64,000 nucleotides of DNA, taken from the NCBI RefSeq assembly GCF_019279795.1, contig NC_056725.1, forward strand, positions 1,611,007,594 through 1,611,071,593. Reading direction: 5' to 3'. Below the pieces are notes generated by a model. It had not been told where the DNA came from and searched no databases. It saw only the letters and a list, made by a program, of their open reading frames with translations. This document shows, piece after piece, positions 1 to 13,267 of the stretch. The stretch comes from Protopterus annectens. Taxonomy: Eukaryota > Chordata > Ceratodontiformes > Protopteridae. The position numbers were made by a program, and so were the translations under genes. Within the stretch, counting starts at the first letter, position 1, and every line of letters starts with the position of its first letter.

Positions 1-1
1 A

Positions 2-820
2 AATGAGCTAGCCAAATATGTGTGGGATAGAAGAGAGAGTCATTATTATCACATTTTGAAGGAAGGTATAAGTGAAGATGGTGGCAATACAAATAAGGAA
101 AACAACCATTTATGTTTCAGTTTGCAAATGACCTCAGATGGAATGCTGTTATGTAACATCATAGAGAAGAACTGGAAAATTATAGAGGGCAATCATGATT
201 TATTGAAAGCAGTTGGTCCCAAACCTAAGTTTGCATATAGAAATGATTATAATTTGAAGACTATACTGGAGAAAAGGAGGGACATTAGTTTGGTTTCTAA
301 CCCCACCCTCAGTTCTGATAGACCCAAGGGTATGTACAAATGTTCAGGTTGTCCCATGTGTAGATATATATCAGTAGGACCATACATTGAATTTTCCCAT
401 TTAAAATATACCATTGGGGTCCCGGAAGTGTTCAACTGCAAAACCCAAAGTTTTTTTTATGTGTCCATCTGTGATAAATGTCTTCAGTTTTACGTAGGTA
501 TGACTACCAGACATTTATTTAAGAGGATTAGGGAACATATGTATAGCATAAATAAAAAAGATTTGAACAATACCCTATACAAGCATAGTGTGGAATGTAC
601 AGGTTTTAATACGTTTTTATTTTCCATCCTGGAACAAGGTCAACATGACAAAAGAGGAGGAGATTTTAATATGTATTTAGAACAAAGGGAAGCTAGATGG
701 CAAATAACATTGAAAGCAGATCATAAACCTGGACTCAATTACATCATTAACATCAAATGTTTTTTAAAAAATCGTAGGAGACGTTGTGAAATAACACTTT
801 GTTTTTGTTCCATTTATTAA
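2..820 (+). CDS. Penelope-like polyprotein C-terminus (GIY-YIG endonuclease), 5' partial
   Basis: This open frame has no visible start and enters from the left window edge (it begins NELAKYVW). It carries the linker cysteine cluster and the GIY-YIG nuclease of the element. Hallmark stretches are FYVSICDKC and FYVGMTTRHLFKRIREH. The C-terminal half also has KHSVECTGF and LEQREARWQ, which recur in recognisable form in the two other PLE copies in this window. The last 25 or so residues are basic (KNRRRRCE). The product would be a cytoplasmic or nuclear retrotransposon protein, not a host gene product. Family assignment rests on motif recognition; a full-length alignment would be needed to place the subfamily. 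Confidence 0.85.
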   Translation, partial: NELAKYVWDRRESHYYHILKEGISEDGGNTNKENNHLCFSLQMTSDGMLLCNIIEKNWKIIEGNHDLLKAVGPKPKFAYRNDYNLKTILEKRRDISLVSNPTLSSDRPKGMYKCSGCPMCRYISVGPYIEFSHLKYTIGVPEVFNCKTQSFFYVSICDKCLQFYVGMTTRHLFKRIREHMYSINKKDLNNTLYKHSVECTGFNTFLFSILEQGQHDKRGGDFNMYLEQREARWQITLKADHKPGLNYIINIKCFLKNRRRRCEITLCFCSIY

Positions 821-964
821 GTTTTTTTTATGGTTGCTTAGCTGTTTTTTATTATAATAATTCTTATTGCAATGATTTTAATTGGAAAAATTAACATTAT
901 GACATCATTACTTTTGTAATTGAGCATGCTTTTTAAGAGTAGTTATATTGTGAAAAATTTGTTT

Positions 965-988
965 CTGAGGAAGTCTATGTGGACGAAA
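965..988 (+). other. Stem-loop near the 3' end of PLE1, hammerhead-like core
   Basis: The sequence reads CTGAGGAA, then GTC, a short loop, GAC, then GAAA. The layout resembles stem II of a hammerhead ribozyme (CUGANGA, stem, GAAA), which PLE terminal repeats are known to carry. There is one extra A before the stem, and I see no convincing cleavage triplet or stems I and III, so activity is not claimed. Confidence 0.4.
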
Positions 989-1079
989 GCAGTCATTAAA
1001 GTGGTGTACGCTAATACTTTTTCTCCTGGTAGTCTTTCAGTAGAGGCTTGGTGTCATGGTTTAATATGATAGTTACAAA

Positions 1080-1320
1080 AAGTGAGGATGACTTATTGAA
1101 GGATATTATTATTCATTTCTTGGCATTTAATTTTAGTCCATGTCTCGGACACCAGTTGGTTGTCTATGTCAGCCCTTCCTGGAGAACATTTGTGTCAGTG
1201 GGTGGTTCAATGACAGCTCCTAATTTCCCCTAAAGGACCTCTTCTGCAAATTTAGTCAGCCAGAGGTCTTTGACATTGGCCTTACAAATTTAGTCAGCCA
1301 GAGGCCATTGACAGTGTAGC
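1080..1320 (-). mobile_element. Worn fragment of the beta (CR1-type) LINE
   Basis: Read on the + strand, scattered words match the same part of the beta LINE at 19370-19530 in the same order: gaggatgac, ccatgt..gacaccag, a gctcctaat block, and ctgcaaattta..tcagccagagg. The corresponding part of the beta LINE encodes the reverse transcriptase. Similarity is patchy, so this is a much older insertion than the other beta copies. Within it a short word (aaatttagtcagccagagg) is repeated at about 1248 and 1286, a small local duplication. Confidence 0.5.
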
Positions 1321-2944
1321 ATGTGACAATTCTGTTCCTGAATGTAACACAGCTGGTACATAAGATACAAGTTATCTAGGATTTTATTTTGCCTTAGCTA
1401 TACAACAGTGGCATTTTTCTAAATGAAAACAAAGTGAGTCCTATATTCTGCTCTGCAACTAACCATGAGAGATGTTCTATTCACCATGTTTGATCTGTTC
1501 TGATAATAACACTGGAGAATCTTTTCCATCAATAAAGAATGCTCAGTTTCATATTAATGACCAGCTGAAATATGGCCTATATGATAAAACTTTAGTGTTT
1601 AAAATAAATATGACACAAAGAATTCTTACAGATGCAGGCAATCTATGACCAATTTTTGCATAATTGCCATTTGCAAGGATAATACTTGAAAGCCTGCTAT
1701 ATCCATATAATGATGTTTTAAACCTTTAAAGTCTAATCTAATCAAAAATAGAGCAAGCTTGAAATAGATTTGCCTTTGGACGCTGCATTTAAACATACCA
1801 CTGTGTAGAAATCTATGGACATATCTTGATTAAATTTGGTCAACACATTGCAATGATATAGTTAAGATCAGGTCAGTAACTCCATCACAATCCAAAATGC
1901 TGTGATCCTTCCTCCTTTATTGAAATGCACATCAACATTGTATAGGTCCTCAAGCTCAAACCTTGTTTTAGCACCATGTTATAATAATAAATTCAGAGAA
2001 CCTTTCTTTGTTGCTATTTCTGCCAGATGACAACATAAGATTGCTGTATCTTTTGGGAAATCAGCCATATATGTATTTCATGCATGCCCTGAAATCATAC
2101 CAATATTCTAGATGAAGTTGAGCTGCTCTGTAAAATAACACTCATTTTTTTCTGTTCTTCTTATCTTTTAACTGGAATCATAATAAACCAACCTCATACT
2201 GTCAGGGAACATAGTGCTGTTAAGATTAATCTTGAGAATTATGTTTATGTTATGGAATTTATTTATTTATTTATTTTGTGTTAAAACTATAAGCATCATC
2301 TTTTCCATATCATCTTCCAAATTCTCTGTCTTAGTCCGTTAACCCTTAGCCCATAAAACTATACTTATAATGAAATATCTGTCCTTTTTTTTTCTTTTAA
2401 TACATGTAACAAAGTCAGGAATTTTCTTCCCAGCTGTCAACCATAAAAAAAAAAAAAAAGGAAGAAAGGAATTAGTAATTTAGTTTTCTTTTTTGAACAA
2501 GACTTAAAGAATTCTCAAAAATAAACTTTAATATTTCTATTTGCTACTTATGCAATGAAATGGATGACAGTTTGTAGGGAAAAACAACGTTTAGCAAAAC
2601 AATATATGTTGATATCTATAGGTGCTTCCCTATGCATTTTCACTGCACCGGTGGTTGAGTAGCTTAATTCTGTAAATTTAATGTTGTGGTGAGGTTCAAA
2701 AAATAAATTGTATTGTGTGAGGCAGAGGAGACTTTTTTCATTTTCTTCTCCATGGTTCAACCACGGAATGGTATATATAATTTGAATGGCTAGGGGGTCT
2801 TGCCCGCCACTGGGGTGCAGAAGAATATTTTTGTGTTTTTAAGTACTTTGACTGTCTGTTTTCAGTATGTTCAATAAAAATGATGAAATACTGGGCTAAG
2901 AAAAAATATTGTCAAAATCCTGTAGGTAAACCATTTATTTGTGC

Positions 2945-2946
<2 letters not shown>
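1321..2946. other. AT-rich intronic DNA, nothing recognised
   Basis: There is no sustained open frame and no recognisable element. It holds short low-complexity runs: an ATTT run near 2252-2275, a T run near 2384 and an A run near 2445. The short minus-strand frame at 2548-2760 has no family signature and I treat it as chance. Confidence 0.5.
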
Positions 2947-3008
<62 letters not shown>

Positions 3009-3021
3009 GTCTATCTATCAA
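2947..3021. repeat. (ATCT)n microsatellite
   Basis: A tandem tetranucleotide tract of about 18 units, nearly perfect until a single G change near 3009. It lies just upstream of the LINE that begins at about 3205. Confidence 0.95.
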
Positions 3022-3204
3022 TATTGGGAGTTTGGATATTTTTATCCTTTTAAAGCCTTCCTTGTATACTTAATATTATATTCAACAAATGACTGATAGT
3101 TGTTATAACCAATGAGATATATTATTTACACTGAGGAGATCTTCTTTGAAATTGTCTAAAGCGGAAGCTTGCAGTTATAAAATTAAACTATATACTAATA
3201 TATT

Positions 3205-5862
3205 AATATTAACCTTCATGGCTTCTCTCAGACCATCACCTCCCCAACTAGAATTAGCAAACCAAACCAAAAAGAGAGCACCTTAGATTGGATTCTCATT
3301 AATAATCACCACCAAACATACAAAGTAGGCACCTTCCCTGATAATGTAAGTGACCATTGCTTAATCTATATACTTAGGCAAAAAAATAGGTATCTCCCAC
3401 CCAACATCATATAGGACTTTACATTCCAACAAGCATTTTAACCAAGAACTATTTCTGAGCAAACTTAGTGCCTGTAACTGGACTTGTTTAAAAACCCTCC
3501 CATTAGAAGACGCTGTCCAGTACTTTAACTCTAAATTCTTAACCTTCCTAGACCAACATGCACCTATACATAACATAAGAATTAGGTCAAAACCAGCCCC
3601 ATGGCTCACCAAAGATACCAGGCAAAAAATCCTACTTAGAAACAAAGCCTGGACTAGGTGGCGAACTACCAAAAGCTCATCTACTCAACAGACATTTAGA
3701 CAAATAAGAATTGCTACTAAAAAAGCCATACTCTTAGACAAAAAAAAAAATCTTTTACTACAAAATACAGAAAACACACCAAAATAACCCTCAAAGCTTC
3801 TGGGCAAATATCAATAGACTCCTTTATCCAGGACACTCCAGTACACCAACATCAATAGGAGCGAATCATGAGACTCCCATCCAAACTGCTAATGACTTTA
3901 ACTCCTTCTTCACAGATGCCATCCAAACTCTAGCCAGTCAGCTATCTCCTGACACCTCTAGCATTCCCACTCCCATAACAGGCACTCTTCCTACCTTCCT
4001 ATTACAACCTATATCCACTAACTTTATTTTCAAACTCCTAGCAAAACTAAAGCCTTGTACCCTTTCTGCTGACCAAATCCCAGCTGAATACCTACAAAAA
4101 GCTGCCAAAGCAGTTGCTTATCCTGTATCCATCCTGATAAACAGAACCATCAAAGAAGGATATATCCCTACTAGTTGGAAAGTCTCACACATTATCCCCC
4201 TACACAAAGGTGGCAACTCCAAAGAGTATTCTAACTATAGATCCATAGCCCTTCTATCCCCCTTAGCAAAAATAATGGAAAAATGCATTCACCATCAGCT
4301 AATAGGCCATCTAACTCAACACAACTTACTAGCTAAGGGCCAACATGGCTTTAGGCCATTCCATAGTACCACCTCTGCCCTCTTATCCTTTACAGACACC
4401 ATTAATAGAAACCACAATAACAATTTACTCTCTTCAGCACTATTTATTGATCTTTCAAAGGCTTTTGATATGGTAAACCATACATTGCTTATCAATATTC
4501 TCAAATCACTTTCCCTGGATACTCAATCTATAAAGTGGTTTACTTCCTACCTGAGCAATAGGCAACAAGCAGTGCGCTGGGAAAATAATCTATCATCCCA
4601 CATGCCAGTCACACTGGGAGTTCCCCAAGGCTCCATTCTGGGTCCTCTCTTATTTTCAGTTTTTATTAATGATCTCTTCTTGGCTGTTCCCACTGCAACT
4701 TGTATACAATATGCAGATGACTCTACATTAATCTGCACAGCTAAATCAGCTTCTGAACTGCAATGCCAAACTCAGAAAGTATTTAGCATAGTTGAGACAT
4801 GGTTCTTAAAGCACTGCCTTCTACTGAATCCCATGAAAACAAAGCTCCTACTCTTTACTCCTACTTGTAGGTCCACACCAATAGATATCTCAGTCATTTC
4901 TAACAACGGTACCCTCATTTACCCAGACTCTGCCTCCAAACTCCTTGGTATTACAATAGACAACAACCTTAACTTTGACACCCACATTAATAGCACTATA
5001 AAATCAGTTGACAGAAAAATGGGCTGCCTGTATAGAGTCAAACCCTTCCTTACTCCAATAGCAAGAACTACCATTGCCCACTCCCATCTAATCTCTACTC
5101 TACTCTATGCCTCCCCAATATACACTAACCTATCCAAAAAGAATCTTCTCAAACTTGCTACCTCTTATCATAATATTGCCAGATTTGCCACTGGTAAGCC
5201 CTTCAGAACCCATCACTGTCAGAATCTCAAACAACTCGGATGGCTTGAACTTCTAAACCAGCTTCAACTGAACCAACTTACAACTGCCCATAAGGTCCTT
5301 TACTAGCCAAACAATACTCCAATACTCTCAGACCTCATAACCCCCTACAAAAATCTTAATGCCTTGCATTCTTCAAGTAAACTCCTAGTTAACATCAACA
5401 AGTCTCACAACATGGCTGGGGACTCCCTATTCTCAAACACAACTGGGAAAAACTGGAACCTTCTACCTGTTGAACTTCCTTCCCTTCCTTCCTTACCACT
5501 CTTCAGACAAAAACTTAAAACCTTCCTCAAACCACACTGGCTGTGCTCTTGTACCAACACTGACTAACCTATCATTAATGCTACTAATATATTTTATAAC
5601 TGTTCTCTCTCCACTAATTTAATCTTCTTTAGTTCAATGATAAGCATCTAGTAAGAACCTGGATACTATTTTTTAGCCACTAGCATATTTATATTATCTC
5701 GCTCTAAACTTTGTATATAGTTTTATGTTATTTCACTGTTAAATGTATATAATATCTTCTATATCTACTTATTGTTTTTTTTTCATGTAACAATTACTTA
5801 TTGGCTCTTTGTATCTGTCTTGGAGCTTTTCTCCTCGGGCCTCTACTGAAAATGCAGACCAA
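3205..5862 (+). mobile_element. LINE, alpha family, 5'-truncated, well-preserved RT
   Basis: A CR1/L2-group (Jockey superfamily) LINE truncated inside the endonuclease. The left end reads into STLDWILIN and PDNVSDHCLI, the end of an APE-type endonuclease. The reverse transcriptase follows, and then a 3' UTR ending in the family tail (ggagcttttctcctcgggcc near 5823). The same tail closes the copies at 24790, 59538 and, inverted, 12330 and 32745. The tail stops short here, at about 5862, next to an inverted Penelope copy. Frame changes occur near 3415 and in the A-run at 3741-3751. After that the RT frame is open except for one TAG at 5304-5306, so this is probably the youngest alpha copy in the window. 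Confidence 0.88.
3744..5567 (+). pseudogene. LINE reverse transcriptase, nearly intact
   Basis: One frame runs from the A-run near 3744 to 5567, broken only by a TAG at 5304-5306. In order it shows the fingers block IIPLHKGG.., YRSIALLSPLAKIMEKC (about 4240-4285), HGFRPFHSTTSALLSF (4340-4390), the catalytic motif A FIDLSKAFDMVNH (about 4445-4485), GVPQGSILGPLLFS (about 4615-4660), the YADDS catalytic box (about 4708-4725), and LLLNPMKTKLL and KLLGITIDNN of the palm and thumb. All three catalytic aspartates of the RT palm are visible. It would have reverse-transcribed its own RNA at a nicked chromosomal target. The final 90 residues after the stop stay in frame, which suggests the stop is recent. 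Confidence 0.85.
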
Positions 5863-5941
5863 ACCAAACACATGCACGAGGGACTGAGTGCACGGTCCAA
5901 ACCAAAACAGTAAGTCCTACCAAAAACAGACCAGCCCAATG
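5863..5941. other. Short junction between the LINE tail and the inverted PLE
   Basis: Eighty bases with repeated accaaacc words (near 5868 and 5908) and gcacgag/gtgcacg words. They belong to neither the alpha LINE consensus tail nor the shared PLE end. They may be extra PLE tail or old flank; I cannot tell. Confidence 0.3.
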
Positions 5942-6605
5942 GTACTCCGGCTAAAAAACATTTATTGATGAAAATTATTAAGGCAAACAGGTTTCGGCTT
6001 TACTAAGCCTTCTTCAGTGCTAAACCATAGATAGTCAACTGATATGCAGCCCCTACATCCTGGTATTATATAAAGAAATATTTAAAGGCATATTGCTCAT
6101 AAATAAATTAATTGAATATATACACACATATCATATAACAATTGTATTATATTTGTTTATATTATGAATCATTATAAATGATATTGTAAAGAATGACATG
6201 TGTGCACATAATTAGATAAATATATCAACAATACGCATAAGAAGGCAGGCTGACATGTTGTTCCATTTCATTTAATCCAGGTTTGAACAAAGCTCCTAAC
6301 CTGGTAATCCATATAGATTCCATGTTGTTAAGTTTGTCATGCCAGACTGCTTTAAAGTTTCTATGCAATTGAATCTTGTTTATAATGATTAATTTAAAAT
6401 GTGCAGTGGGATGGCTGATGGTGTGTTTGTATAAGGCATTAGACAAGCGATGGTTTCTGATGACACTAAGATGTTCACTGATCCTCAGTTTAAATGGTCT
6501 GGAGGTCTGACCGACATAAAAAGAGGAACAGGTGCATGTAGCTAGATATATGACCCAATCCGAACTACAATTTCCAAAAATATTAATCTGATATACCTGA
6601 GATGT
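5942..6605 (-). mobile_element. Penelope-like element PLE3, 5'-truncated
   Basis: The minus strand reads CSSDWVIYLATCTCSSFYVG followed by QTSRPFKLRISEH, then SNALYKHTISHP..FKLIII and WITRLGALFKPGLNEM. This is the GIY-YIG nuclease and C-terminus of a Penelope-like element, truncated before the cysteine cluster. The part to about 6446 is open to a start at SNALYKH. The 3' UTR runs left to about 5942 and carries a stem-loop at 5992-6017 with the same layout as in PLE1. The protein differs from PLE1 at many positions but keeps YVG, the arginine helix, the EH pair and LYKH. It therefore belongs to a different PLE lineage. Confidence 0.8.
5992..6017 (-). other. Stem-loop near the 3' end of PLE3, hammerhead-like core
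   Basis: The minus strand reads CTGAAGAA, GGC, an eight-base loop, GCC, then GAAA. PLE1 has GTC/GAC where this copy has GGC/GCC. The paired change keeps the stem and argues that the fold is selected. As in PLE1, one A more than the hammerhead consensus separates the core from the stem. Confidence 0.45.
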
Positions 6606-9989
<3,384 letters not shown>

Positions 9990-11560
9990 AATAACAACTT
10001 TCCTAAAAAAATGTGGGGAGATGTTGTAGTTTTTAAAAGTGGATATATGACTCCACTGCTCAATAATGGTAACAAGTCGGTCAAAAATTTACAGTCTGAT
10101 TACTATGATGTCCATGGTAGGGAAAATAACAGAATCCCATGCCAATGACTGAAATTTTGTATATCTAAAGGACAAAATGGCACAAGATCCAACAAAGCAC
10201 TGATTCACAGCAAAACTTTAGACAAAGTTAAGCTAGCATACTTCCCTGAACCTGAGATTAAAGCATTAGAGCAGATAGCTTTGGACTTAACCCAGACAAT
10301 ATTCTTGTAAAGCATTTAGCATATTCCAACAAAGTTCAGTTTTGTGATTATGAATGTCACTACTGAAAATTTCTCCCAAGTTTGAAAAAAATGAAGCAAA
10401 GTGAAATTTGAACTATGCTTACAGGTAGTTGGCAAACCTACCCACATCCACCTTAGAGGAATCACAAACCATGCACCCTTACTTAAAATAGTGAAATTGC
10501 CTGTGTTTTGGAGAAGGGAGAATTTCACCTTTTGTAACTGCATGTAAAAAAGTGTTTCTTTCACTGAGAAGCAGCATTAGAGGCAGCTATTACAAACAAT
10601 GTATACTGGTTTATGAGTAAAAAGACATACATACGTAACTTACATTTGAACATGACATAAACTGATTACCTGTATTTATAATTTGATAGACAGCTAGACA
10701 CAAAGTTCTGTAATAAATGGTGTCTATAGTAAATATATGGATAGTCTGAAGGGGTTTTGCAGGGTTCTTTGTTTGGAGGTGGTGATGTCCCTTTAGCTTC
10801 AATAGATCTAACAAAAAGACAATGGAATAAAACTAATCCCTGTGCAGATAATACAAAGATCTCTAACACATGTGACTCAAAGGATGAGAAAAGATAGAAT
10901 AAAATTTCAGATGTGCTGCATATTAGATAAATGAACTACTAAGGGTTGCAAAATGGTGCTGTTATAGTACACATACCAAAAATGAATGACCATGATGGGT
11001 GATGGCCTGGGAACAACCCAGACAGAAGAACAGCCGCTCTAGGCATGTTCTACAGTCTGATATAGTGGCACAACTGGTTGGTAGGAATGTGAACAGTGGC
11101 AGGGAAATCCATCATCTGTGGAACCCTGAGAGATGTCCTTCTCTACAGATGTGTGTTGTCTCCAAGGTTGTAATCCTCTTTATAAACATCTTTGCAAAGC
11201 TAGTAATCTAGTTTCTCAACAGGAATAAACAGAGTTTGTGGGGATAATAAAAGTAAATGCATGAAAGCTATGCATTACAACTAAGGGATCCTACTATGTA
11301 TGCCTATGTAAACTCAAGAGGACATGGGTTTACATGTTTAATTTGTATAGACGTCAGGGAAATTATCAGGGAAAATATGGACAGCATCTCTGAGAAGAAA
11401 TTCACAATAACAAGAGGGCACAATCTGGAGAACAGAGTGCACAACTGACTGGCAGAGTTAGAAAATTTATTTTTAGAGAAACATTTGTGAATGCTTAAAA
11501 GCAGCCTTACAAAAGAAGTTGTTGAATCAGAAATAATGTGGATAAGCATAATGGGTAAAT
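9990..11560 (+). mobile_element. Decayed CR1-type LINE (RT remnants)
   Basis: No frame survives, but translated fragments in order recall a CR1 reverse transcriptase. Near 10030-10130 there is SVKNLQSDYY, like the SVKSNYRPVS block. At 10175-10210 there is DKMAQDPTKH, like the start of the QHGF block. Around 10840 there is CADNTKIS, like the FADDTKI box. At 11395-11440 there is KFTITRGHNLENR, like the RTRGHSLKL block near the C-terminus. At 11490-11530 there is a SSLTKEVVESE block. The order and spacing fit a + strand copy that is far older than the other LINEs here. Its edges cannot be placed. About 370 bases near 10230-10600 show no match and may be an insertion. Confidence 0.5.
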
Positions 11561-12230
11561 CAGGGAGGATAAAATGTAGGCTATTAAGTGAGGTATTGCT
11601 GCTTATCCCTTGCATAAAGACAATTGCCTGCTCAAGACAGACAGATCTTGTCTATCTGCTGACAGTCTGTTTCTGAGTTTCTGTGGATCTTGCAAGTCAT
11701 GCAGTTTATCTAGAGTGGAAGTAAAATGGCTAGTGAAATATTAGGATGTAGTGCAATGGAGCAAACTGTCCATGCTATCTCATCATAGATGCATTGCATC
11801 CATTTTCTGTGAATACTATCACCTCACACTCCCTGAACTCAGGAGTCCCTCTAGGTTAAGACTCATTATTAGTTTTATTCTATTATTTGGTGTCAGCACT
11901 AAGCTGAATGTGAACAATCTAAAAAAAAAACAAGAAGGAAGTGCATCACAAAGGAAACCATGATACTTCCTTCAAACTTTTTTGATATACTGACCACCTT
12001 CTAGGTCTCTTTTAGGGACAACATTTGCCAGAATCTGTTTCTGTCATCTACTTCACCCCGTGATACACTAAGCTGAGAAAAAGAAATGTTCAGCCCATCT
12101 GTTTGGTTAGCAGATATTAATCTTAGACTACGATACTATAACTGCTGTCAGCATATGTTCAATACAGCATCATATCTGACAGTGGTGTCTTCTTTTCATG
12201 TTCACATTTTGATATTAAAATCTTAGGTTA
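11561..12230. other. Intronic DNA, nothing recognised
   Basis: No open frame with a family signature, no terminal repeats and no microsatellite worth naming. Confidence 0.45.
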
Positions 12231-12235
12231 ACACA

Positions 12236-12327
12236 GCATAGGTTCATAGGTAGGCACTAGGCTATCGGCCCAAGGGCCTACGTAAGCCTAGCTAACAAGG
12301 TTCCCTGGCATACCAAGACATATTTAT
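12236..12327 (-). mobile_element. 3' end scrap of a beta (CR1-type) LINE
   Basis: The + strand reads ataggttcataggtaggcac, then ggctatcggcccaagggcct, and ends near ccctggcataccaag. This matches the terminal 90 bases of the beta LINEs at 18556 and 51541. It is a severely 5'-truncated insertion. The outer end shows the same repeated octamer (CCTATGAA on the minus strand) that closes the other copies. Confidence 0.75.
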
Positions 12328-13267
12328 TTACTGACTGATTGATTGACATTTGATTACTAGGAAAGTCTGACTGGGTAAAAGGCCATTTTCAGTGACAGCC
12401 TGCGGAGAAAGCTTCAAATTACTACAAACATTTTAAGAACAATAATTTTAAAATCTTCAAAAATAAAACAAAAATATCTGTAGTTTAAGTATAAGAAAGT
12501 AGACATAATATATAAAAAACATTGGTTAAGAATTGTTGCATGTTATATGATAATCATTTAATATTTAGAGAAATTTTATACAGTTTGTATAGAAATGAAA
12601 TGTTAGTTAGTCCTACACAAACAGGAATTGCAATATGAATTAAGGCAAAAACAGGCTTATGGTATATTCAGAGAGAAAACCAGGGAAGAGGATTTAATAG
12701 AAGTAAGGAAGTAAGCTAAGAAGGGAGAGTACGGAGTTATAAGGAATGAAAAAGGTATTGTTCACATTTACGGATAAATTTTCTCCTGATTTTTCAGCAA
12801 GAACAGAGCCAGATTTTAGCTAGAACGTTTTTCAGTGTGGCTTCGAATGATGGGAAGGAGGGTACTGACCTGACAGGTACAGGTAAGGAGTCCCAAATCT
12901 TAGCAACATTATACGAGTGCAGACAATGCACAGCAGATCTGATAGCTTTGTAGACAAGCTGACGTTTTTGGTCATGGAATCACAATGACCAAATGAGAAC
13001 ATAGTTGTGTAGAATACTTTTTAGTCCTAGACAGGCAGATGGATGCTGGATAATTTTATAGTTGGTAAGAAGTTTATATATATTAGTTGATGAGGCAATT
13101 CTAACCAATTTATGCTTTTTGTGTTATACAGTGGTGGGTTCTTAATGGGGTATTTGCTGCAAATTTAGCAACCTTGTTATAGCATCATTCAAGTTTTAAT
13201 TTTTGTGAAGTTTGGAAGTTAGCACCATAAAGAAGATTAGGGAGGAGATAAGTAGTGGGAAGTGTAG
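12328..13267 (-). mobile_element. Outermost alpha LINE of the nest, 3' half
   Basis: The left edge is the reverse complement of the alpha tail (tttcagtgacagcctgcgg near 12390). Moving right, the sequence parallels the C-terminal part of the alpha LINE at 33060-33540 in the same order, for example a gagtcccaaatctta block corresponding to gagttccagattttt. It breaks off at about 13267, where the gamma LINE tail begins. The matching 5' side resumes at about 31233. Strongly diverged, so an old copy. Confidence 0.65.

Larger units (their letters stand above)
1..1037 (+). mobile_element. Penelope-like element PLE1, 3' part with GIY-YIG nuclease
   Basis: The frame is open from position 2 to a TAA at 820 and continues upstream of the window, so the reverse transcriptase part of this Penelope-like element lies outside. 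Counted from the GTG at 20, a cysteine cluster CSGCPMC lies at residues 108-114. A GIY-YIG nuclease core follows: FYVS near 146 and FYVG at 157-160, then the arginine-rich helix with REH at 171-173, and LEQREARW near 220-227, which carries the likely catalytic glutamate. The cysteine cluster just before GIY-YIG is typical of Neptune-type PLEs. The protein would prime reverse transcription by nicking DNA. The 3' UTR (821 to about 1037) holds a stem-loop (965-988) also seen near the end of another PLE copy in this window. No stop interrupts the visible frame, so this copy is fairly young or well preserved. The right edge is judged from similarity to the ends of the other two PLE copies. Confidence 0.88.

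Noticed and set aside
3361-3672. 103-codon minus-strand open frame
   Set aside because: It is antisense to the alpha LINE endonuclease-RT linker and has no motif of its own.
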